From Methanosarcinaceae archaeon UBA470 (GTDB lineage Archaea; Halobacteriota; Methanosarcinia; Methanosarcinales; Methanosarcinaceae), in NCBI GenBank assembly GCA_002508425.1, contig DAKU01000127.1, positions 1-5,307 on the forward strand: 5,307 nt of DNA, given 5' to 3'. Below, one piece after another: positions 1 to 5,265 of this stretch. Position 1 is the first letter of the stretch; each line of letters starts with the position of its first letter. A program made the translations under genes and the position numbers. The notes under the pieces were generated by a model. The model was not told the DNA's origin. It was given only the letters and a program-made list of their open reading frames with translations, and made no database searches.

Positions 1-506
1 TGCTTTGCATCATGCACAGGTTTGCTTGATATCTTAAAACCAGTGATAATGAACTTATCAGTATCAGCAGAAATACTAACTTTCAGGAAAGACCTCCGTT
101 TCTTTCCTGTTCTAAATGAGTAATAGTAACTACAATGACCACTGGTAAATCCACTTGAATCAATAGCAGTAATTTCTATCTTCTCACCATGAGAATAGAA
201 AAGTTTCAGTGTTTGTTGTAACAATGATTTGAAGTAAACTGATTTGAGTCTTGTAGTGAACTTGTGAAGTGTCATAAAATGTGGAACTTGTTTTAGTCCT
301 ATTCTCAACTTCAATTTGTCCATTAATTCAACAAGTTCAACAATATCTCTGTAATCCTCATTTAGATATTCTTTCAATAAAACCAATGTCAATAGCTGGT
401 GTTGTGTGTATTTTCTTTTGGAATACTTGCAAATATAGATCTTAAGGTAAGATTTACCTGATACAGCTAGAGCTGTATCAACAAACTTTAAGCATCTGTT
501 TGACAT
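1..506 (-). CDS. IS5-family-like DDE transposase, N-terminal 168 residues (runs off window)
   Basis: This gene catalyses cut-and-paste movement of its own insertion sequence. Reading from ATG at 506, the frame stays open to the window edge, giving 168 codons of a protein that in this family is usually about 290-330 residues. The N-terminus (MSNRCLKFVDTALAVSGKSY) and the following helical, basic region resemble transposases I recall from Methanosarcina genomes. AIDSSGF at residues 114-120 looks like the first catalytic aspartate (D116) of the DDE triad, followed by a YYYSFRTGKKRR stretch and the beta strand LKVSISADT. The second aspartate and the glutamate are off-window, so intactness cannot be judged. 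No Shine-Dalgarno is visible before the ATG; a hairpin ends one base upstream of it, which may limit translation. Confidence 0.85.
   Translation of the reverse strand, partial: MSNRCLKFVDTALAVSGKSYLKIYICKYSKRKYTQHQLLTLVLLKEYLNEDYRDIVELVELMDKLKLRIGLKQVPHFMTLHKFTTRLKSVYFKSLLQQTLKLFYSHGEKIEITAIDSSGFTSGHCSYYYSFRTGKKRRSFLKVSISADTDKFIITGFKISSKPVHDAK
459..480. repeat. Perfect inverted repeat inside transposase codons 9-16 (hairpin A)
   Basis: The arms TGATACAGCT and AGCTGTATCA are perfect 10-bp complements around a 2-base centre (AG). The hairpin lies within the transposase reading frame, starting about 26 bases after the ATG. It is the third of a series of similar hairpins around the start codon. 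Confidence 0.85.
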
Positions 507-507
507 G

Positions 508-530
508 CCATTAAATCAAAGATTTAATGG
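508..530. repeat. Perfect inverted repeat directly before transposase ATG (hairpin B)
   Basis: The arms CCATTAAATC and GATTTAATGG are 10-bp perfect complements with a 3-base loop. In the transposase mRNA the hairpin ends one base before the ATG at 506, so a folded leader would occupy the place where a ribosome site should be. The likely role is control of transposase translation; this is inference. Confidence 0.85.
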
Positions 531-532
531 GA

Positions 533-555
533 GTTCCAGATTGAAAATCTGGAAC
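533..555. repeat. Perfect inverted repeat in transposase leader (hairpin C)
   Basis: The arms GTTCCAGATT and AATCTGGAAC are 10-bp perfect complements with a 3-base loop. It has the same 23-base architecture as hairpin B and is separated from it by only two bases. The arm sequences differ, so the two are not copies of one repeat. Confidence 0.85.
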
Positions 556-679
556 AAAATAAAAGCATCCCCTTTGTGTTTTCTGTAGGAAGTAATACTC
601 AGGGGACTTATCCTTTTTAAATTATTATATGAAAATAAAATCTAAAGTGGGTTTTCTACAGAGCCGATTATTTCATATA

Positions 680-687
680 TTTATAAA
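680..687 (+). promoter_or_regulatory. Archaeal TATA-like box for the channel gene
   Basis: TTTATAAA sits about 75 bases before the chosen ATG at 761. An archaeal TATA box normally places transcription start about 25 bases downstream, here near 710, leaving a leader of about 50 bases that carries the ribosome site at 744. AT-rich DNA gives such matches by chance, so this is tentative. The box lies just outside the inferred insertion-sequence end. Confidence 0.4.
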
Positions 688-743
688 CCGTACCTTGAAT
701 TGATATCAGGTCAAAAACTCACCTGTAACTCGATAATAAACTT

Positions 744-749
744 AGGTGA
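744..749 (+). promoter_or_regulatory. Ribosome binding site that decides the channel start
   Basis: AGGTGA matches the archaeal anti-Shine-Dalgarno end (complement of UCACCU) and lies 11 bases before ATG 761. An in-frame GTG at 746 falls inside this site, so that GTG is unlikely to be the true start. Confidence 0.65.
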
Positions 750-760
750 GAAATAAACAC

Positions 761-1531
761 ATGGATAAAGAAAAATTACAACAGGAACGAATAGATTTAC
801 TTTACCAGATTAACGAGCTTTTAGATTTTCCTCTGATCCTGTTGTCGATCGTATGGTTGGTCCTTATTGTTGTTGATTTTGTCTATGGCCTCTCCCCGCT
901 TTTGCAAACAGCAAGTATGGTTATCTGGATTATTTTTATAGCTGATTTTTTTATTGAGCTGTATATTGCTCCGAAAAAAAAGGTTTATGTTAAGGAAAAC
1001 TGGCTTGTTGCTCTTTCTCTATTTTTGCCCGCGTTGCGGATTTTAAGGTTATTTAGCGGATTCAGAGTACTTAAAGTTACGAGTTTTGTCCGATCTCTTA
1101 ATCTTGCTCAAATTCTCTCTTCTTTTAACAGGAGTATAAGAACTGTTAGGCAGGCAATGGGACAGCGAGGCCTGGAATACGTTCTGCTCCTTACTGCTTT
1201 GGTGACTTTTGTCGGGGCAGCAGGCATGTATAGTTTTGAACGCCCGGGTCTCAATTCCTATGGGGATGCTTTCTGGTGGACAGCTATGATTATAACGACA
1301 ATAGGAAGCGACTACTGGCCAAAAACCGCCGAAGGGAGGATACTGGCTTTTTTATTATCTGTTTATGCTTTTGCAATTTTCGGATACATAACTGCAGCCC
1401 TTGCAAGCCTTCTTGTAGGAAAAGGGAAGGAAGCATCTTCAAAAGAAATTGCAGAACTGCGTGGAGAAGTACAGAGGCTTTCCAATGAGATTAGCAAGTT
1501 TTTGGAAATAGAAAAAGGTAACTTTAAGTAA
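761..1531 (+). CDS. Voltage-gated-type ion channel, six TM, with atypical GSDYWP pore
   Basis: This is a predicted tetrameric cation channel of the cytoplasmic membrane, 256 residues from ATG 761; the upstream in-frame GTG at 746 is rejected because it overlaps the ribosome site. Membrane segments are near residues 22-44 (S1), 47-70 (S2, with D62 and E66), 81-90 (short S3), 91-113 (S4-like, with R93, R96, R102, K105, R111), 138-159 (S5), a pore helix from about 168-178, and 194-219 (S6). The filter region reads TTIGSDYWP (179-187), where potassium channels usually have TVGYGD followed by a proline. Residues 228-250 form a coiled coil with I230, L233, V237, L240, I244 and F247 at heptad positions, suited to tetramer assembly. 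The fold is clear. Potassium selectivity is not, because the GYG signature is missing. It appears to be transcribed alone, beside an insertion sequence. Confidence 0.85.
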   Translation: MDKEKLQQERIDLLYQINELLDFPLILLSIVWLVLIVVDFVYGLSPLLQTASMVIWIIFIADFFIELYIAPKKKVYVKENWLVALSLFLPALRILRLFSGFRVLKVTSFVRSLNLAQILSSFNRSIRTVRQAMGQRGLEYVLLLTALVTFVGAAGMYSFERPGLNSYGDAFWWTAMIITTIGSDYWPKTAEGRILAFLLSVYAFAIFGYITAALASLLVGKGKEASSKEIAELRGEVQRLSNEISKFLEIEKGNFK

Positions 1532-2262
1532 CTCGGCTTTGTCAGATTAGATAGTTACGCCAATCGATGCTATCGATTTCACTACTACCAATATATTTGG
1601 CATATAAAATCTGGTCGCGGGGAGAGTTACTGAAAATCGTAAGCATAAGAATCTCTATACGTTTTCCCAAACAGGGTGAATGTATTCTCTTTGACATGTG
1701 AGTTAATTATATTATTTTCATGGCCTTGTCCCCGGTAAGTTCCGATGTAGCAGGATTGTTCCTTGGTGCGAATGTTGCATACCTTCTGATTACACGAAAA
1801 CGGATCCCGGATAACACCGGAAGTCCAACACAGAGGGCAACAAGGGTATTTATCGCACTTCTGCTACTCGGGGTATCCAGCCTTATTCTTGATTTTTGAT
1901 TTAAAACAGCAGGAACGACCAATTACTTCCAATTCATGTTAATAGGATTTCTGAAAAACTTCACTCCTGCATCCACGATCTGGGCTTCAGTAGCTGTCTG
2001 TACCAAGCTTGACCTGTATAGAAGAGATAAAGTTCCAAAATCTGGTGTTTCGATTCTGACATAAATCCATAAGTGCACAGATTGCATCTTTTATACTGAA
2101 TCGTTTGCGTAGTGTCGCACAGTCCTGAAAACAAATAAAGAGTACTCCATATTTTATGTTAAATTACATCATATGACAGATTAACATTGTTTCAGAAACA
2201 TAACCCCACTTTCTGTTTGTTCACTTAATAGTCACACGAATGAATCCACTTTGGTGGCCGAT
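1532..2262. other. 731-base interval without an intact recognisable gene
   Basis: Between the channel stop and the end of the PLD gene I find no complete gene of normal size. The + strand frame starting at ATG 1567 is open for 44 codons to TGA 1699, then continues open with one further TGA (1897) to TAA 2062; the part from 1702 is described separately as a possible pseudogene. A 54-codon minus-strand ORF (2087-1923) overlaps it antisense. Near 2156-2200, adjacent inverted repeats (ATGTTAA/TTAACAT at 2156-2187, then TGTTTCAGAAACA at 2188-2200) lie downstream of the PLD gene, but they lack a T tract and are weak terminator candidates. I saw no tRNA, rRNA or CRISPR pattern. Confidence 0.6.
1702..2064 (+). 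pseudogene. Probable remnant of a membrane protein, interrupted by TGA
   Basis: The reading frame from 1702 gives two open stretches split by TGA at 1897-1899. The first, from ATG 1720, encodes 59 residues with hydrophobic helices at about 10-24 (VAGLFLGANVAYLLI) and 43-57 (VFIALLLLGVSSLIL), joined by a charged loop. The second, 1900-2064, adds a hydrophobic stretch (NYFQFMLIGFL, then STIWASVAVCTKLDLYRRD). The SSDVAG start and the spacing of the helices remind me of the tail of PAP2-type membrane phosphatases, whose last motif ends in an aspartate before a TM helix; the catalytic PSGH and arginine motifs are absent. No good ribosome site precedes 1720. UGA is not expected to be recoded in Methanosarcina. 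Alternatively, 1720-1899 is an intact small membrane protein. Confidence 0.4.
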
Positions 2263-3990
2263 TCAATCCGGATCGATAATTTTACTGTAGGTTAACCATT
2301 CAATAGGAATCCCCAAGATTGGGATGGGAATATGATACTCACCCTTTTCCTTCTCGTCGTAATGTTGCACTCGCGCTCCTGAGGGAAGATCCAGCCAGTG
2401 GACAGCGCTTGCTACTCCGTCTGCTAGTTCTGCTGAGCCTTCTGGAGTCTGCAAGTTAAGGTGCTCTTTCCAGAGTTCGATTCGCAGCCAGTGAGCCAAA
2501 TGGTAGGTCATCACAATATCATCCGAAGTGTCGTAAATTCCAGCGGCGACCTCGCTATCGTGTGACCAACTACGGTGATTAGTGTTGAGAGAACCGATTA
2601 CTGCAAATTCGTCATCGATGATCCAGATTTTGGAATGGATATAGGTGTGACGGATTTTTCCTTCTTTAAAGGTCTTTTCATTAGAGTCCTGAGGACATAA
2701 AACAAAGATGCGAACTCGATCTCCACCTGCTTCTTTGAGTTTTCTAATGAAGTTGTTGCGATGATGTTGGACTAGTGGTAAGTCGACGAATTTATAATAC
2801 GTGAGGACAACCGTAAGGTGTTGTATCCCTCTCTTCAGAGCCTCACATAAAGCTTCTTCCACTTGTGGATTTCCCACAAAATACTGATCTTCAGTGTAAA
2901 TGAACCGCTTTGCATTGTTGATGGCACAGAGAATTATTTCCCTTGCCGTTAGCTCACCTCCGGGTGCGAATTTGTAATCACAATCTCCGAAAGTACGACC
3001 TATCTGCACAATCTGAGGCCCAGCCGAGGGAGGCATTTCTTTGAGAGTTATTAGTGGGCCTTTGCCTCCCATTGTAATGGGTAGGTTATGCTTTTGACCC
3101 TCTACATGATCATTCCAACGTTGAATAAAAAGATATACCAGATCCGCTGCTGCGGGGCCACGAATCCTGCAATGTACATCGTGTATTGGAGAGCCTTTTC
3201 CCAGTTCTTGAACGCGATCTGGGTTGAAATCAGTGCCTCCACAGAAGCATATCAATCCCTCCTCTCCCAAAACGCAGAGTACCTTTTGGTGTTGAGAACC
3301 AATATTCATGGGAACAAATGGAATGCTTAGCCATGAGAACGGTGGAAAGTCTTCGTTACCACGGCTATCGAGGATCGCAGCACCATTATCCAGCGAGTTG
3401 ATGTAATCGACCCCAGAACTATTCTGGACGGTGAATTGTTGATTCCAGAGCATGGCGCGAACCATCACGCCTTTATCGTTTGAAGCCTGAGAAAGTAGTA
3501 AATTAAGGTTTACTCCTGGTTCATCACTATCAAGTTCGAACTCTGTGTCCATCCACCAATTCAACATATAAATGAAGTGATTAGCTTTTTCACCAGATTT
3601 TGATATTCCCGTAGCTGTACGAATTGCTGCGACCATTTCCTTAAAAGTCTCTTTGCCGTCAATCAAATACTTAACTTCATTACCCTCATAAATAGTGGGC
3701 ATTTCTTTCTTTACTTTTTTGAGACTTCTGGCCATTTTCGGGATCCTTGATTTAAGGTGACCAGCTGCACGCTTAATTAATGCTAATTTTTGACGCTCCC
3801 AATAAATATCAATAAGCTTTCCTTTTCCAGAATCAAATTCCGTCTTAAACCAGGATTTTCTCTTATCCTGGAAAGGATCACCTGGAACACGTATTGTATT
3901 GAGTACACCAGTCCCGACCTGAGCTGTTCGAATAAGTAACGACTCTGGCGGGTCCAGTTTATCAGGGGGGGAAAGAGTACTAGCTGCCAT
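2263..3990 (-). CDS. Phospholipase D superfamily protein, effector-like, 575 aa
   Basis: The family hydrolyses or transfers phosphodiester bonds, usually on phospholipids, through a phosphohistidine intermediate. Two HKD half-sites are visible. The C-terminal one is complete: H452, K454, D459, then GSLN at 466-469 and E480. The N-terminal one has H234 and K236 and the following GGTDFN (251-256), but L241 stands where the aspartate is expected. The strand FIYMLNWWMD (139-148), TEDQYFV (366-372) and the tail segment IELWKEHL (504-511) also fit PLD proteins. There is no signal peptide or membrane helix, unlike cardiolipin synthases. The ATG at 3990 overlaps the end of the upstream PG-binding gene by 11 bases and has GAGGAGGT only two bases upstream, suggesting coupled translation. 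Size, solubility and partner recall bacterial PLD-type (Tle5-like) secreted effectors. That role is inference, and a housekeeping lipid enzyme remains possible. Confidence 0.85.
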   Translation of the reverse strand: MAASTLSPPDKLDPPESLLIRTAQVGTGVLNTIRVPGDPFQDKRKSWFKTEFDSGKGKLIDIYWERQKLALIKRAAGHLKSRIPKMARSLKKVKKEMPTIYEGNEVKYLIDGKETFKEMVAAIRTATGISKSGEKANHFIYMLNWWMDTEFELDSDEPGVNLNLLLSQASNDKGVMVRAMLWNQQFTVQNSSGVDYINSLDNGAAILDSRGNEDFPPFSWLSIPFVPMNIGSQHQKVLCVLGEEGLICFCGGTDFNPDRVQELGKGSPIHDVHCRIRGPAAADLVYLFIQRWNDHVEGQKHNLPITMGGKGPLITLKEMPPSAGPQIVQIGRTFGDCDYKFAPGGELTAREIILCAINNAKRFIYTEDQYFVGNPQVEEALCEALKRGIQHLTVVLTYYKFVDLPLVQHHRNNFIRKLKEAGGDRVRIFVLCPQDSNEKTFKEGKIRHTYIHSKIWIIDDEFAVIGSLNTNHRSWSHDSEVAAGIYDTSDDIVMTYHLAHWLRIELWKEHLNLQTPEGSAELADGVASAVHWLDLPSGARVQHYDEKEKGEYHIPIPILGIPIEWLTYSKIIDPD

Positions 3991-4459
3991 ATACCTCCTC
4001 CAATTTTTTTCTGGTTTCTTGGTCTATATTGCCGGTTACTTTAAGAGGTGGATAAGCTGCTTGGAACCGTTGTATGGCTCGCTTGGTTTGCTCGTTATAT
4101 TGTTCATTAATCTCTTTACTGGCAAAAAAACCCAAGTTGTTCAGACGTGCTTGTGCACCAGCTATCTGGTCACCTGGAGCCATGCTATCTACGATCTGAA
4201 GATCGATGCTCCAATTTTCGACTTTAATTTTGTCTGTGTTCTTTTCACTTACATGGAACAGCTTCTTGTTGAGTATTAATTTGCCCGTTTTAGCTCCCAA
4301 CGGAATGTCATGTTGAAGTATGCCTTCATTATTGGTTATGCCTTCAAACATTTGTTCATCCACTTCCAGTCGGTACTTGGACATCTTTATAGGCTGATCT
4401 AGATCGTTAATGAGGCGAATCCTTAAGCTCTTAGTCAAAGGAATTGTTTCAGCCAACAT
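3980..4459 (-). CDS. Beta-domain plus peptidoglycan-binding-fold protein, 159 aa
   Basis: This is a non-enzymatic binding or adaptor protein. From ATG 4459 it has 159 residues; a longer reading from TTG 4507 is possible but would overlap the preceding gene by 59 bases. Residues about 10-65 look like a small beta sandwich (SLRIRLIND, YRLEVDEQMFEGITNNEG, then a lysine-rich strand). Residues 95-157 match the PG_binding_1 three-helix fold: PGDQIAGAQARLNNLGFF, then TKRAIQRFQAAY (125-136), VTGNIDQETRKKL (141-153). This domain pair is one I recall from proteins encoded beside bacterial type VI secretion effectors. It has no signal peptide. The ATG lies within the last codons of the upstream ORF, and the TAG stop overlaps the PLD start, so the three genes are probably co-translated. 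Archaeal methanogens lack murein, so its ligand here is unclear; it may instead dock the PLD protein to a carrier. Confidence 0.8.
   Translation of the reverse strand: MLAETIPLTKSLRIRLINDLDQPIKMSKYRLEVDEQMFEGITNNEGILQHDIPLGAKTGKLILNKKLFHVSEKNTDKIKVENWSIDLQIVDSMAPGDQIAGAQARLNNLGFFASKEINEQYNEQTKRAIQRFQAAYPPLKVTGNIDQETRKKLEEVYGS
3993..4000 (-). promoter_or_regulatory. Strong Shine-Dalgarno for the PLD gene, inside the upstream gene
   Basis: GAGGAGGT on the minus strand is a long match to the anti-Shine-Dalgarno but lies just two bases before ATG 3990, which is closer than usual. It encodes the Glu-Glu-Val near the end of the PG-binding protein. No other start codon lies close by in frame; the next methionine is residue 86, after much of the N-terminal region. 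Confidence 0.6.
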
Positions 4460-4748
4460 ATTTTTGCCACTTCCACTTTTTTGTTTGAGTTCTAACCAAT
4501 TTTTCAAAAAAATCTGATGTGATACTATTATATGACTTTCCTTCCACTAGTTCTCTTGATGCCGGGTAATGGTCGTGCCAGATGTAATCTTTATATTTCA
4601 TCTCCACCATTGATCTATTCAAAGCTTGATTGTCATAGGTCCTGTTATATCCAAAATTAGTATTAAACTCCTGCTCAGAAAGTGAACAATGATCTTTTAA
4701 ACTTGATTCAGCTTTGAAAAGCATGTCCATATAAGGAATCATCAACAT
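4449..4748 (-). CDS. Unrecognised small protein, first gene of the PLD cluster
   Basis: I do not recognise this 99-residue protein. It begins with a short hydrophobic, methionine-rich stretch (MLMIPYMDMLF) and is then polar and rich in aromatic residues, with YKDYIWHDHYPASRE at 53-67 and a basic tryptophan-containing tail (KKWKWQKYVG). ATG 4748 and ATG 4742 are both possible starts; GGTGG at 4756-4752 is better spaced for 4742. Its last codons contain the ATG of the PG-binding gene, an 11-base overlap. In-frame codons upstream (4749-4784) would encode a hydrophobic segment but follow a TAG at 4785-4787 and contain no usual start codon. It may be a chaperone or immunity-type partner of the cluster, or a truncated remnant; neither can be shown from sequence. 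The overlap supports it being translated. Confidence 0.5.
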   Translation of the reverse strand: MLMIPYMDMLFKAESSLKDHCSLSEQEFNTNFGYNRTYDNQALNRSMVEMKYKDYIWHDHYPASRELVEGKSYNSITSDFFEKLVRTQTKKWKWQKYVG

Positions 4749-5064
4749 ACCCCACCAAAAAAAAGTAATTAGAGTTGGGAATCGCTAAGTTATAAATGTT
4801 TTGTCCAGAACTATAAACAAAAATGGATTTTGTTAAATTAACTCCTTATATTTCTATTCTAATTTGATCCCCTCTCAATAAATGGAATATTTCGGCAAAG
4901 GTCTTAAGGGGAAGTAAATCATTATAGTAATTGTAGTGTAAAGTGGGGGTATCACGGCAGTAATGCCGACAGTTCTCTTAATTATTCGGTTTGTATCTCT
5001 TGAAAAGATGCCATAGCTGTGATAATTCTCCAAGATTCGAACGAGACTTAGAAAGGGGAGTAAC
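4749..5064. other. Divergent intergenic region between PLD cluster and CsbD gene
   Basis: These 316 bases separate two outward-facing transcription units and should hold both promoters. Besides the minus-strand TATA-like box, I see a small inverted repeat CGGCA/TGCCG around GTAA at 4955-4968, about 100 bases before the CsbD ATG. No convincing TATA box for the CsbD gene stands out; TTAATTAT near 4978-4985 is a weak candidate. Minus-strand open frames here (4875-5102 and 4978-5205) run antisense through the CsbD gene and look spurious. Confidence 0.45.
4790..4797 (-). promoter_or_regulatory. TATA-like box for the minus-strand cluster
   Basis: ATTTATAA on the minus strand lies about 42 bases before ATG 4748, which would put transcription start near 4765 and leave a short leader holding the GGTGG site at 4756-4752. 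The surrounding DNA is AT-rich, so chance matches are likely. Confidence 0.35.
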
Positions 5065-5244
5065 ATGAAAACAAGCACAACGGATAAAGTGGAAGGAAAC
5101 ATTCACAAAGTGAAGGGAAAGGTCAAGGAGACCGTGGGACAAATCACAAATAATCCCCAGCTGGAGGCCGAAGGTACGATTGAAAAGGCAGAAGGCAAGG
5201 CACAAGAAAAAGTAGGTCAGATCAAGAAGGTCCTGGAAAAGTAA
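5065..5244 (+). CDS. CsbD-family small stress-response protein, 59 aa
   Basis: CsbD proteins are small, highly charged, mainly helical cytoplasmic proteins. The Bacillus member belongs to the general stress regulon and the molecular role is unknown. This ORF has the usual length (about 60 residues) and the family's repeated pattern: DKVEGNIHKVKGKVKETVGQ at residues 7-26, then AEGTIEKAEGKAQEKVGQIK at 35-54, the two halves echoing each other around a central NNPQLE. ATG 5065 is preceded by GGGGAG at 5055-5060 with a four-base gap, a good ribosome site. The gene is divergent from the PLD cluster and looks monocistronic, with a hairpin seven bases after the stop. Codon use is more GC-rich than the DNA around it. 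I am confident of the family but not of a specific function. Confidence 0.9.
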   Translation: MKTSTTDKVEGNIHKVKGKVKETVGQITNNPQLEAEGTIEKAEGKAQEKVGQIKKVLEK

Positions 5245-5250
5245 AAGAGC

Positions 5251-5265
5251 GGCGTATTATACGCC
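5251..5265 (+). terminator. Short hairpin after the CsbD gene
   Basis: GGCGTA and TACGCC form a perfect 6-bp stem around a TTA loop, starting seven bases after the CsbD stop codon, followed by TGCTTTCCC. Position suits a terminator or mRNA 3' end structure, but the T tract is weak and archaeal termination depends mostly on T runs. Confidence 0.4.

Larger units (their letters stand above)
1..665 (-). mobile_element. Insertion sequence, IS5-like, partial (one end in window)
   Basis: The element comprises the 5' part of a DDE transposase gene (506 down to the window edge) plus about 160 bases of leader. The putative outer end is at 644-665, which read on the minus strand starts GGCTCTGTAGAAAACCCAC; this is my guess at the terminal inverted repeat. 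The other terminus and the target duplication lie outside or cannot be paired here, so the boundary at 665 is approximate. The leader has three short hairpins (459-480, 508-530, 533-555). The element ends some 15 bases before the TATA-like box of the downstream channel gene. Family assignment rests on the transposase sequence. Confidence 0.75.

Noticed and set aside
459..555. CRISPR-like array
   Set aside because: The three units are unrelated in sequence and have no spacers; they are separate hairpins.
746..760. GTG start at 746 for the channel, giving five extra residues
   Set aside because: The GTG is part of the AGGTGA ribosome site, which is well placed for ATG 761.
1276..1488. 70-codon + strand ORF inside the channel gene
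   Set aside because: It is out of frame within a clear channel gene and has a low-quality composition; a shadow.
1707..1922. 71-codon minus-strand ORF
   Set aside because: It is antisense to the hydrophobic + strand frame at 1720-1899 and shows no domain or ribosome site.
3088..3330. 80-codon + strand ORF
   Set aside because: It is antisense within the PLD gene, whose catalytic motifs prove the coding strand.
4019..4279. 86-codon + strand ORF with hydrophobic segments
   Set aside because: It is antisense to the PG-binding gene; the hydrophobicity reflects the complement of its charged codons.
4460..4507. TTG start at 4507 for the PG-binding protein
   Set aside because: It would overlap the upstream ORF by 59 bases and lacks a clear ribosome site, while ATG 4459 sits at the gene junction just before the first beta strand.
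4883..4918. Tiny + strand ORF of 11 codons ending in GLKGK
   Set aside because: It has a clean start and stop but no ribosome site and is too short to support.
4875..5205. Two 75-codon minus-strand ORFs across the CsbD gene
   Set aside because: The + strand CsbD family match with a good ribosome site explains this DNA; the antisense frames show no recognisable features.
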